A stretch of 35,942 nt of DNA from an uncultured Paraprevotella sp. Its GTDB lineage: Bacteria > Bacteroidota > Bacteroidia > Bacteroidales > Bacteroidaceae. This document shows positions 13,891 through 22,018 of this stretch, piece by piece (within the stretch, counting starts at the first letter, position 1; each line of letters opens with the position of its first letter). Position numbers and translations under genes: made by a program. The DNA lies in NCBI GenBank assembly GCA_910584955.1, contig CAJUDC010000008.1:1-35942 (forward strand), written 5' to 3'. The notes beneath the pieces are model-generated. The model had not been told where the DNA came from, made no database searches, and saw nothing but the letters and a program-made list of their open reading frames with translations.

Positions 13891-16311
13891 ATGAAAAAAC
13901 CGGCTAAGACTATGATCCTTTCCGCAGCCCTGCTGACAGGAACGGTAACAACAAACATCATCCAGGCACAAAATAACGGTTATCCGATCTCTCCGGTCAA
14001 CTTCACGGTCGTCAAAGTATTTCCGGAATCCTTTTGGGGCCAACGGCTGGAAGCCTGTCGAAAAGTGACCGTTCCGCTGGCCTTCCGCAAATGCGAGGAA
14101 GAAGGACGCTATGAGAACTTCGTGAAAGCGGCCCATCCCAGCAAGGAATACAAAGTGGGCGGATTCTCATTTGACGACACGGACGTGTACAAGACGATCG
14201 AAGGAGCCAGCTATCTGCTGCAAACCTACCCCGACCCGCAAACGGTACATTATATAGACAGTGTGCTCGACATCGTGGCCGCCGCACAGGAGCCGGACGG
14301 TTACCTGTACACATCGCGCACCATGAACCCGGAACATCCGCACAACTGGGCCGGCAAACAGCGGTGGGAGAAGGTGGAAGACCTGAGCCATGAGTTTTAC
14401 AACCTGGGGCACATGGTGGAAGGCGCCATCGCACACTATCAGGCCACGGGGAGCCGCAAATTTTTGGATATAGCCCTCCGCTACGCCGACTGCGTATGCC
14501 GGGAGATCGGTCCGACCGAAGGACAAAAGTGCGTGGTACCGGGCCATCAGATCGCCGAAATGGCACTGGCCAAGCTCTACACCGTGACAGGAGAGAAGAA
14601 ATACCTGGACCAAGCCCGTTTCTTCCTGGACATGCGCGGCAAAACGGCCCGACGCGACGCCTACAGCCAAGCCCACCGACCGGTGACGGAACAGGACGAA
14701 GCCGTGGGGCATGCCGTACGGGCCGGCTACATGTATACCGGCATGGCCGACGTGGCCGCCCTGACAGGCGATTCCGCCTACATACGGGCCATTGACCGTA
14801 TCTGGGAAAACATCGTCAGAAAGAAATATTATATTACAGGCGGCGTGGGGGCCACCTCAAACGGTGAAGCATTCGGAGCCAACTACGAGTTGCCCAACAT
14901 GAGCGCCTATTGCGAGACCTGTGCGGCCATCGCACAGGTATACCTCAACTACCGGCTCTTCCTGTTGCACGGCGACAGCAAGTACTACGACTGTCTGGAA
15001 CGGACACTCTACAACGGCGTCATCAGCGGGATGAGCATCGACGGCGGCGCCTTCTTCTATCCCAATCCGCTGCAAAGCATGGGGCAGCATCAGCGCCAGC
15101 CCTGGTTCGGATGCGCCTGTTGCCCGAGCAATGTCAGCCGGTTTATTCCGTCTCTTCCGGGATATGTCTACGCTGTGAAAGACAATAATATCTACGTGAA
15201 CCTGTTCATGAGCAACACGGCACGGCTGTCCTTGGGCGGCAAGACCGTGGAGCTGCGCCAGCAGACCGACTATCCGTGGAACGGCCGCATAGCACTGACC
15301 GTGAGCAAGGCCGCCCGCACGAACTTCACCCTGCGCGTGCGTATCCCGGGATGGCTGCGAGGCGAGGTGGTGCCGAGCGGCCTCTACCGCTACACCGACG
15401 GACTGCACCCGCAGTTTGAGGTGCGCGTGAACGGACAGGCCGCCGAGGGCGTGATGGAGAACGGCTACTACTGCATCGCCCGCAAGTGGAAAAAGGGCGA
15501 CACCGTGGAGCTGCACATGGACATGCCGGTGCGCACGGTGCGGGCCAACGAGAAGGTGGTGGCCGACCGGGGACGCATCGCCGTGGAGCGGGGCCCGTTG
15601 GTATATTGCGCCGAATGGCCCGACAATGATTTTGACATCGACCAGGTGCTGATGAACCAGCAGCCGGAGTTCAATCTCCGCGAGGCGAAAGGTCTTCCGG
15701 CCAAAGGCATACAAGCCCTCACCACGCTGGCACAGACACTATATTTCGAGATCGACGGCACGCTCCGTTCGCACCATGTGACGCTGGAGATGATACCTTA
15801 CTACGCCTGGGCGCACCGGGGAAGCGGCGACATGAGCGTATGGCTGCCGCAGGACCTGCGCGCCACACAGCCCGCACTGCCGCCCACCATCAGCAGCGAG
15901 AGCCGCGTGACGGCCAGCGTGGAGAGCGCCTCGCTCAACGCCGTGAACGACCGACTGATGCCGACCGACGCTGACGACCGCAGTATGCCCTACCTGCACT
16001 GGTGGCCCAAGAAGGACGCCACGGAATGGGTGGCCTATGAATTCAAGGAACTGACACGCGTGAGCCGTTGCAACGTCTACTGGTTCGACGACGCGCCGTG
16101 GGGCGGATGCCGGGTGCCGGCGAGCTGGAACATTCAGTATCGCGACGCCAACGGAGAGTGGCAACCGGTGAAGAACACCTCGCCCTACGACGTGCAGAAA
16201 GGCGCGCTCAACAGCGTGACATTCGACGCCGTGGTGACCACTGCCCTGAAACTGGAACTGCGCCTGCCGAAGGACAATTCGTCGGGCATCTTCGAGTGGG
16301 AGGTGAAATAA
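13891..16311 (+). CDS. Secreted GH127 beta-L-arabinofuranosidase-like enzyme
   Basis: An 806-residue family 127 (DUF1680) glycosidase expected to release beta-L-arabinofuranose from plant arabinose-containing glycans. Residues 1-26 form a signal peptide (ending IIQAQ). The (alpha/alpha)6 barrel spans about 35-440. The family's zinc-thiolate site is intact: C-E-T-C at 341-344 (E342, C344) and C-A-C-C at 408-411 (C410 the likely nucleophile, C411). This mirrors the E/C/C/C set of bifidobacterial HypBA1. Beta-sandwich domains follow (about 440-660), then a C-terminal discoidin-like domain (about 690-806) containing VPASWNIQYRDANGEW. Its only visible promoter lies upstream of a terminator (13796-13835), so expression may be attenuated. 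It is convergent with the RecD-like helicase. Confidence 0.92.
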   Translation: MKKPAKTMILSAALLTGTVTTNIIQAQNNGYPISPVNFTVVKVFPESFWGQRLEACRKVTVPLAFRKCEEEGRYENFVKAAHPSKEYKVGGFSFDDTDVYKTIEGASYLLQTYPDPQTVHYIDSVLDIVAAAQEPDGYLYTSRTMNPEHPHNWAGKQRWEKVEDLSHEFYNLGHMVEGAIAHYQATGSRKFLDIALRYADCVCREIGPTEGQKCVVPGHQIAEMALAKLYTVTGEKKYLDQARFFLDMRGKTARRDAYSQAHRPVTEQDEAVGHAVRAGYMYTGMADVAALTGDSAYIRAIDRIWENIVRKKYYITGGVGATSNGEAFGANYELPNMSAYCETCAAIAQVYLNYRLFLLHGDSKYYDCLERTLYNGVISGMSIDGGAFFYPNPLQSMGQHQRQPWFGCACCPSNVSRFIPSLPGYVYAVKDNNIYVNLFMSNTARLSLGGKTVELRQQTDYPWNGRIALTVSKAARTNFTLRVRIPGWLRGEVVPSGLYRYTDGLHPQFEVRVNGQAAEGVMENGYYCIARKWKKGDTVELHMDMPVRTVRANEKVVADRGRIAVERGPLVYCAEWPDNDFDIDQVLMNQQPEFNLREAKGLPAKGIQALTTLAQTLYFEIDGTLRSHHVTLEMIPYYAWAHRGSGDMSVWLPQDLRATQPALPPTISSESRVTASVESASLNAVNDRLMPTDADDRSMPYLHWWPKKDATEWVAYEFKELTRVSRCNVYWFDDAPWGGCRVPASWNIQYRDANGEWQPVKNTSPYDVQKGALNSVTFDAVVTTALKLELRLPKDNSSGIFEWEVK

Positions 16312-16352
16312 AAATCGGTCCACGGACAAGGATAAGCACTACCGTGCCGAAC

Positions 16353-16381
16353 TATTTCTCCCGCCGAGGGCGGGAGAAATA
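16353..16381. terminator. 13-bp perfect hairpin after GH127
   Basis: TATTTCTCCCGCC (16353-16365) and its exact reverse complement (16369-16381) flank a GAG loop, 41 bp after the GH127 stop. No T run follows directly, but position and strength fit a transcription end for GH127. Confidence 0.6.
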
Positions 16382-16465
16382 CCAACCAAAGCACGATCTG
16401 TACCCACCAAACCTTGATTCGTACAAACAAAACTTCTGTCTGTACAAACCAAGGCTTGGTGGGTA
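16382..16465. repeat. 21-bp tandem repeat array, four units (locus A)
   Basis: Units start at 16382, 16403, 16424 and 16445, and each ends in GTA. The last unit, CAAACCAAGGCTTGGTGGGTA, has the near-palindrome ACCAAG-G-CTTGGT. The same unit recurs at 26441-26482. TACCCACCAA (16401-16410) is the exact reverse complement of TTGGTGGGTA (16456-16465), and the stem extends by CCTTG/CAAGG; GTTTTT follows at 16466-16471. The array can therefore fold as a second terminator for GH127. There are no spacers, so it is not CRISPR. Confidence 0.7.
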
Positions 16466-16469
16466 GTTT

Positions 16470-16780
16470 TTATGCGCACACCCGCAAGATGCTCTCCGCA
16501 GAACGGAAGGTTTGTTGCGGGGAAGAATGAATTTTTCAGACGAAAGAGTGGGATGAACCTTTGGACAGAAAAAGGACGCACCTGCGAGGCTGCATATTCA
16601 CGCGCCGAGCGAGACAGGGCATGGGCGCCGGCAGCATCCGCTGCGCCAAGGCGGGAGAAAGGAAGGCGGCCCCGCCACTCCGCAAAGCGCCCACGGCGGA
16701 ACCGCACGCACGTACCTCTATAATAAAGCCACACCGCCTCCCCCCCGCCGCACACACCGAGGAGGAGGCGCCGCACCGCC
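16470..16780. other. Gene-free GC-rich stretch before the RecD-like gene
   Basis: I see no credible gene. The right part (about 16600-16790) is very GC-rich, and open frames on both strands there have the arginine/proline-rich composition of non-coding GC-rich DNA. On the minus strand two copies of GAGGCGGTG occur shortly after the helicase stop. Confidence 0.4.
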
Positions 16781-18220
16781 TCACTCCTCTACGGCCTCCA
16801 GGTACTCCTCCGGCCAGTTCACGAGAAACAGTTTCTCCGTGGCCCTCGTAAAAGCAGTATACAACCACCGGAAATAATCGGGCGAAAGCCTGTCTTCCGT
16901 CATATATCCCTGATCCACAAAAACATTCTGCCACTGTCCGCCTTGCGCCTTATGACAGGTGACGGCATAGGAATACTTCACCTGCAAAGCGTTGTAATGC
17001 ACGTCCTGCTTCACTTTCTTCATGCGTTCGCGCTTATTGGTCACCTCGGGATAGTCCGCCCATACCGACTGAAACAAGGCTTGGCTTTGCTCGCGCGACA
17101 AAGCGGGAGCCTCGCTCTGCAGCGTATCCAGCAGTACGGTAGCCTCCGTCTCATAATCGTCATAATCCGTAAAACGGAGCACCACATCGGCAAAACGGAA
17201 ACCGTAGAGCGACCGTTCCCGGCGGAATCTGAGCACGGTGGCCACATCACCGTTGGCGATAAAGTCCATCCCGCCGTCCTCTTCCTTACTTTCCGGCCAA
17301 TAATAGTTATTCTTAACCACGATGAGACGGTCGCCGCCGGTAAGTTCCTCCTCATAGCCCAGAATCCGCGCCCGTATCCCGTTGTTATACAGATTGGCCC
17401 GCTTATTGGAACGAGTCACCACCAATGTCTGATCCGTGCCGCATTTATTATAACACTCTTCAATACATTCGATCAGTTCATTACCCGACACACGGCGCAC
17501 ATCCGGGAAGCCGGCCAGGCGCACCCGGGGAAAAGCGAACACCTCCTCTTCCGTCAGCATCCGCCGGATCTGCGTGGCATTCCACAAAATCCCCGAATCA
17601 CGGATCTGGCGCACCACCTGTGTCAGTGTCACCGCCTCCACCTCCAGATTATATCCCCGCAGACTTTCGACGGATAAAGCCGGACTTTCCGCCTCGCCGA
17701 CCGGCGGAAGCTGCGCGGCGTCGCCGATAAACAACAGCCGGCATCCCACGCCCGAATACACGAACTGAACCAAATCGTCCAGCAGGCGCCCGGTACCGAA
17801 CACCGCCCCCGACAAACCTTCGTTGGCTATCATGGAAGCCTCGTCCACCAGAAACAGCGTATGTTGATGCAGGTTCACATTCCGTGTAAAATTATCTACA
17901 TCATCCGAAAAGGCCCGTTGCCTGTAGATCTTCTTATGGATGGTAAAAGCCGGATGCCCGGCATATAGGGCGAACACTTTGGCCGCCCGCCCCGTAGGAG
18001 CCAATAATACGACCTTCCGCTTCAGGCTGTCCAGCACCTTAACCAAGGCCCCTATCAAGGTGGTTTTTCCGGTACCGGCATACCCCCGGAGCAAAAAAAG
18101 GGAATCAGCCGACCCCGACAAGAGAAAATCCGTCAGAGCAGTTACGGCAGCCTCCTGCTCTGCGGTGGGAGGATGACCCAAATTCCGCAATATCAGCCGC
18201 TGCAATTCATCTTTTATCAT
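16781..18220 (-). CDS. RecD-like ATP-dependent DNA helicase
   Basis: A 479-residue superfamily 1B helicase. Walker A is GYAGTGKTT (46-54), Walker B/motif II is LVDEASMI, motif III is FIGDAAQLPPVG, motif IV lies near VVRQIRDSG, and the C-terminal UvrD_C_2 part has YAVTCHKAQGGQW with motif VI LYTAFTRATEKL. It is shorter than RecD2 and lacks its N-terminal extension; there is no RecB or RecC gene nearby. It is the stand-alone AAA_30/UvrD_C_2 type common in Bacteroidales. A role in DNA repair or replication restart is inferred. It is divergent from the gene at 18316, with 95 bp between starts. Confidence 0.9.
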   Translation of the reverse strand: MIKDELQRLILRNLGHPPTAEQEAAVTALTDFLLSGSADSLFLLRGYAGTGKTTLIGALVKVLDSLKRKVVLLAPTGRAAKVFALYAGHPAFTIHKKIYRQRAFSDDVDNFTRNVNLHQHTLFLVDEASMIANEGLSGAVFGTGRLLDDLVQFVYSGVGCRLLFIGDAAQLPPVGEAESPALSVESLRGYNLEVEAVTLTQVVRQIRDSGILWNATQIRRMLTEEEVFAFPRVRLAGFPDVRRVSGNELIECIEECYNKCGTDQTLVVTRSNKRANLYNNGIRARILGYEEELTGGDRLIVVKNNYYWPESKEEDGGMDFIANGDVATVLRFRRERSLYGFRFADVVLRFTDYDDYETEATVLLDTLQSEAPALSREQSQALFQSVWADYPEVTNKRERMKKVKQDVHYNALQVKYSYAVTCHKAQGGQWQNVFVDQGYMTEDRLSPDYFRWLYTAFTRATEKLFLVNWPEEYLEAVEE

Positions 18221-18272
18221 TATTGTGGCGTAAAAAATTCACCGAAATGTCGGATATTAAATTTATTTGTTC

Positions 18273-18280
18273 TATTTTTG
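18273..18280 (+). promoter_or_regulatory. Putative -7 box for the 18316-20355 operon
   Basis: TATTTTTG fits TAnnTTTG and lies 35 nt before the ATG at 18316. The nearby TTTG is too close to be a -33 box. Confidence 0.45.
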
Positions 18281-18315
18281 CGATGCGAATGTAACAATAA
18301 TAATTATAACTTATC

Positions 18316-18990
18316 ATGAAAACAGCAATTAATGTCATTTTAGGACTTTGCGCGCTGGGCTTACTCTATATCTGCTACGGCAGTATCATGGAGCCTATTC
18401 ATTTCAATGAAGAAAAGGCCGTGCGCGAAGCAGCCGTAAGAGAGCGCCTTATCCATATCAGGGAAGCTCAGGACCAGTATCGCCAGCAGCACGAGGGACA
18501 ATTCTGCGACACGCTGTCCAAACTGGTTGAATTTGTTAAAACAGGCAAAGTTCCTTTCGTTAACAAAATAGGAGATCTGACAGACGCCCAAATGGAAAAA
18601 GGACTGACGGAAGCCAAAGCAGCCGCTATCGTAAACAGCGGAAATGCTGCCGCCATCGCTGCCAACGGTCTGGAGAATTTCCGCCGCGACACGACATGGG
18701 TTTCATTGGCAGACACGATCTTCGGAAAAGATTTCGTTGCTGATTCATTAGAATATATCCCCTACTCCGGAGGCGAGAAATTCGAACTGGTAACCGGTTT
18801 CATCAAAAACAAATCGGGTACCATCATGAACGTAATGGAATGCGGTGCCAAATACGACGCTTATTTAAAAGGTATGAATGCACGCGAGATTTACAACCTG
18901 AACGATCTGGCCGATAAAACCAGCCGTTATCCGGGTCTGAAGATCGGTGACCTTTACAGCAACAATAATAATGCAGGTAACTGGGAATAA
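18316..18990 (+). CDS. Membrane-anchored protein of unknown function
   Basis: A 224-residue protein I cannot assign. Residues 1-25 form a single hydrophobic segment (INVILGLCALGLLYICYGSI) acting as an anchor or uncleaved signal. It is followed by a helical stretch rich in charged residues (about 30-60), a layout reminiscent of pseudopilins but without a prepilin cleavage motif. The rest is soluble and likely periplasmic. It overlaps the start of the DUF3822 gene by 20 bp and is followed by rsmD, so the three look like an operon. Confidence 0.75.
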   Translation: MKTAINVILGLCALGLLYICYGSIMEPIHFNEEKAVREAAVRERLIHIREAQDQYRQQHEGQFCDTLSKLVEFVKTGKVPFVNKIGDLTDAQMEKGLTEAKAAAIVNSGNAAAIAANGLENFRRDTTWVSLADTIFGKDFVADSLEYIPYSGGEKFELVTGFIKNKSGTIMNVMECGAKYDAYLKGMNAREIYNLNDLADKTSRYPGLKIGDLYSNNNNAGNWE

Positions 18991-19804
18991 AACAGGCCGG
19001 TCATATAGTCTATCCATCCGTCTCCGCACGGATGGATTTTCTTTTTTCGTAAACAACCCTTCGGATCTTGCGTTCATCCAAAAAGAGGACTACACCGTAG
19101 GGGAGGGTGAGGAATATGCAAACAGACTGCAACAAGCGTTGCAAAACTCCTCGCTGTGCTCCAAAAGCAATGCGGGCGTGTATGTGCTGACCACTATGCC
19201 GGACACCCGCGTACCGCTTGAACACTTCAAAAAAGACGAGGCAGAAGCACTTTTCCGCCTTACATTCTCACAGGCCGACCCGCACAAGCACCGCATTGTC
19301 TATAATATCCTGCCCTCGCTGGAAGTGGTCGAGCTGAGCGCTATCGACAAGGACGTAGAACGCGTCCTGCAGGAGCGCTACCCCATAGGGCTGCAATTTC
19401 TTGGAACGGAGGGTGTGATGCTCGAAGCACTGCAAACATACAACGAGCAGCAAAATGCCAAGAACAGCCGGTTGTATGTTTACTTTCACGACGGAGAAAT
19501 GTTCCTTTTCCGCTTTCAGGAAGGAAAGCTCAACTTCGCCAATTCGTATGCTGTGGCAGGACAGCAAGACGCCGTATATTATCTCCTGTATGCCTGGAAA
19601 CTGATGGAGCTGAACGCATCCGCAGACGAATGTCTGCTGGTCGGCACTAGCCCGTTTATCGGCCTGTTGCCTACCTTAAGAACTTACCTGCGCCAGGTTA
19701 AAGAAATAACTCCCCGACATCTGTTTCCGAATCTCCCCCAAACGGCAATTTCTCAGATACCGTTTGACATCTTTATCTTATTATCCAGCAAAAACAAGCT
19801 ATGA
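18971..19804 (+). CDS. DUF3822 family protein
   Basis: About 277 residues from the ATG at 18971 (MQVTGNKTGRSYSLSIRLRT); an earlier in-frame ATG at 18947 lies deeper inside the preceding gene. The N-terminus with SLSIRLRTDGFSFFV and the later YVYFHDGEMFLFRFQEGKL match the Bacteroidetes DUF3822 family as I recall it, which has an actin/ASKHA-like fold in structural predictions. Function is unknown. Its TGA overlaps the ATG of rsmD (ATGA), so the two are translationally coupled; this linkage suggests a role connected with ribosome or rRNA maturation, but that is inference. Confidence 0.8.
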   Translation: MQVTGNKTGRSYSLSIRLRTDGFSFFVNNPSDLAFIQKEDYTVGEGEEYANRLQQALQNSSLCSKSNAGVYVLTTMPDTRVPLEHFKKDEAEALFRLTFSQADPHKHRIVYNILPSLEVVELSAIDKDVERVLQERYPIGLQFLGTEGVMLEALQTYNEQQNAKNSRLYVYFHDGEMFLFRFQEGKLNFANSYAVAGQQDAVYYLLYAWKLMELNASADECLLVGTSPFIGLLPTLRTYLRQVKEITPRHLFPNLPQTAISQIPFDIFILLSSKNKL

Positions 19805-20355
19805 GAGTTATCACAGGTAAGTACAAGGGTCGGCATTTCGAAGTGCCCCGCACTTTCAAAGCCCGTCCGACCACGGATTTCGCCAAAGAGAACCTTTTCA
19901 ACGTCCTCAACGGGTATTTGGATTTCGACAGCGCGCCAACCGCCTTGGATCTCTTCGCAGGAACGGGGAGCATCACTCTTGAACTGCTGTCGCGGGGATG
20001 CGGGCGCGTAATCTCCGTCGAAAAGGACAACCGGCATTTTGCTTTCATACAACAAGTGTTGCGGGCCCTCCGCGATGAACAATGCATCGCCATACGAAGC
20101 GACGTATTCCGTTTCCTGAGCCGATGCCGCGAACAGTTCGACTTTATTTTTGCCGATCCGCCGTATGCCCTCCCGGAACTGGAAAAACTGCCCGCTCTGA
20201 TACTGGAAAACAACCTGCTGACAGCAGACGGACTGTTTGTGCTGGAACACGGAAAGACAAACGACTTCAGCGCTCATCCGCTGTTCATAGAGCATCGCGC
20301 CTACGGCAGTGTGAATTTCTCCTTCTTCAGAGCAGCGGTGTCAATACCCGAATAA
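19801..20355 (+). CDS. rsmD: 16S rRNA (guanine966-N2)-methyltransferase
   Basis: A 184-residue Rossmann-fold methyltransferase that makes m2G966 in 16S rRNA from S-adenosylmethionine. It begins MRVITGKYKGR and carries RPTTDFAKENLFNVL, the SAM-binding motif ALDLFAGTGS (about 48-57) and the catalytic motif FADPPY (about 118-123). Length is normal. The start overlaps the DUF3822 stop by 4 nt. Its 3' end overlaps the 3' end of the cardiolipin synthase gene by 29 bp on opposite strands. Confidence 0.93.
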   Translation: MRVITGKYKGRHFEVPRTFKARPTTDFAKENLFNVLNGYLDFDSAPTALDLFAGTGSITLELLSRGCGRVISVEKDNRHFAFIQQVLRALRDEQCIAIRSDVFRFLSRCREQFDFIFADPPYALPELEKLPALILENNLLTADGLFVLEHGKTNDFSAHPLFIEHRAYGSVNFSFFRAAVSIPE

Positions 20356-21787
20356 GCGACTCCGACACACGCCGCCAGGTGGAACGTTCCATCCACCGTT
20401 CGAGGTTCAGCAACCTGCAATGCTGTTGATCGTTTACGAATACACGTTTCATGGTCTGGGCGATCTTTTTATCGTAGACAAAGGCATTGATCTCAAAGTT
20501 ATGCTCAAAACTGCGAAAATCCATGTTGGTGGAGCCGCAAGAAAACAGCGAATCGTCGCTCACCCACGCCTTTGCATGTAAAAAAGTCTTTCGGTACAGA
20601 TACACCCTCACCCCGGCCCGCATCACATCAGTCAAGTAAGAACGCGAGGCCCACGTCAGAATCTTTTTGTCGGCATGCTCGGGAAGCATCAACCTGACGT
20701 CGACCCCGGACATCGCTGCCGTCTGCATGGCAAACAGCACACGGTCGGTAGGGATAAAATACGGGCTCTGAATATAACAATATCGTTTGGCCCGCAGCAG
20801 AATCAGTACCAGTCCCTGCATAATATCGGGCCAGACATCGGTAGGGATGGAGGTGACCACCTGCATCTGTACCTTTCGAGCGGATATGCCGCCTGCCGGA
20901 ACCTTGTCTTCCTCCGCCACATGTTCCGGGAAATAGCGTGAAGAAGCTATCAATTCGTCCCCGGCCACATACCAATCCGCCAGGAAGGCCCGCTGAAGGC
21001 CCAGTACGGCATTCCCGGCAAGGCGCATATGGGTATCGCGCCACCCCTTGCGGTCGGCGGCACCGTTGAAATAGCGGTCGGCCAGGTTCATGCCTCCCAC
21101 ATACCCCACCTTGCCGTCCACAACAACGATCTTGCGATGGTTCCGATAATTCACTTTACTGGTAAACAGCGGGAACCTTACCGGCAGGAACGCACAGACC
21201 TCAATACCAGCCTTTTTCATTTCGGCGAAGAAAGCGGAAGACACATTCCAGCACCCCACATCATCGTATATCACCCGCACCTGCACCCCTTCGGCAGCCT
21301 TCTTCATCAGGCAATCACGTACCCTGCGGCCCGTTTCGTCGTCCTCAAAAATGTAAAACTCCACATGAATATGATCGCGCGCAGCCGCCATGTCACACAA
21401 CATCTGCTCCAGCATCGCCGGTCCTTCCGTAAACACATTCACATCGTTATCGGGATAAAGAAAAGAAACGCTCTGCCGACGGAAAAGATAGATCAGACGG
21501 GCATGTTCTTCGGGCACCACCGGAAAACAGGAGCGGTAAAAGCGATGAGCGGAACGGCGAGCCAACTGAACGGCACAGACCTTGCTGATGAGTGCCCCGC
21601 GCTTCAGATTGCGGCCAAAGAAAGCATAGATAACCAGACCCAGCACGGGGAAGCACATCAACACCAATATCCATGCCACCGTCCGCACCGGCTGCCGGTT
21701 CTCCAGCACGATGACCAACATTACGCTCAGGAGCACTATCAGATAAACAGCTCCCAACGCACCATACAAAAGAACCTTGTAATCCAT
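20327..21787 (-). CDS. cls: Cardiolipin synthase (phospholipase D type)
   Basis: A 486-residue membrane enzyme that condenses two phosphatidylglycerols to cardiolipin and glycerol. Two N-terminal transmembrane helices (about 5-27 and 36-56) precede two PLD domains. The first HKD motif is H217-R-K219 with D224 in NHRKIVVVDG; the second is FLHAKAWVSDDSLFSCGSTN near residue 400. Both are complete, as required for catalysis. The tail overlaps rsmD. It has its own -7 box at 21826-21833. Confidence 0.94.
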   Translation of the reverse strand: MDYKVLLYGALGAVYLIVLLSVMLVIVLENRQPVRTVAWILVLMCFPVLGLVIYAFFGRNLKRGALISKVCAVQLARRSAHRFYRSCFPVVPEEHARLIYLFRRQSVSFLYPDNDVNVFTEGPAMLEQMLCDMAAARDHIHVEFYIFEDDETGRRVRDCLMKKAAEGVQVRVIYDDVGCWNVSSAFFAEMKKAGIEVCAFLPVRFPLFTSKVNYRNHRKIVVVDGKVGYVGGMNLADRYFNGAADRKGWRDTHMRLAGNAVLGLQRAFLADWYVAGDELIASSRYFPEHVAEEDKVPAGGISARKVQMQVVTSIPTDVWPDIMQGLVLILLRAKRYCYIQSPYFIPTDRVLFAMQTAAMSGVDVRLMLPEHADKKILTWASRSYLTDVMRAGVRVYLYRKTFLHAKAWVSDDSLFSCGSTNMDFRSFEHNFEINAFVYDKKIAQTMKRVFVNDQQHCRLLNLERWMERSTWRRVSESLIRVLTPLL

Positions 21788-21825
21788 CTTTTACATTTTG
21801 TTAAGACTTACGCCTGTCATGCGGA

Positions 21826-21833
21826 CAAACTTA
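21826..21833 (-). promoter_or_regulatory. Putative -7 box for cls
   Basis: TAAGTTTG on the minus strand fits TAnnTTTG, about 39 nt before the ATG at 21787. No good -33 element. Confidence 0.4.
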
Positions 21834-21897
21834 CACAAAAGATACGAGAAACGAACAGAACAGACGTTAAATCAACGTAAAAAGGTATCGGCTGTAT

Positions 21898-21936
21898 AAA
21901 AAGTACCGCCCCCGGACAGCTATTTCCGGGGGGCGG
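21898..21936 (-). terminator. Terminator of the outer-membrane barrel gene
   Basis: On the minus strand a GC-rich stem CCGCCCCCCGGAA with TCCGGGGGCGG (one bulged base), then TACTTTTTATAC. It lies about 83 bp after the stop at 22019. Confidence 0.8.
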
Positions 21937-22018
21937 CAATATCTCGCTTCGCCAAGGATATCTCACCAGACCTCACACCAAGATACCGGCCATTTTCCCT
22001 TCGCTGGCTCTGTACGGA

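Noticed and set aside
16382..16465. Possible CRISPR array
   Set aside because: Units are 21 bp with no unique spacers between them, and no cas genes are present.
16472..16776. Small Arg/Pro-rich proteins between GH127 and the helicase
   Set aside because: Composition is that of translated GC-rich non-coding DNA on both strands, with no domains and no promoter.
18316..18990. Type IV pseudopilin
   Set aside because: The N-terminal hydrophobic segment and following helix look similar, but there is no prepilin peptidase cleavage motif and no secretion genes nearby.
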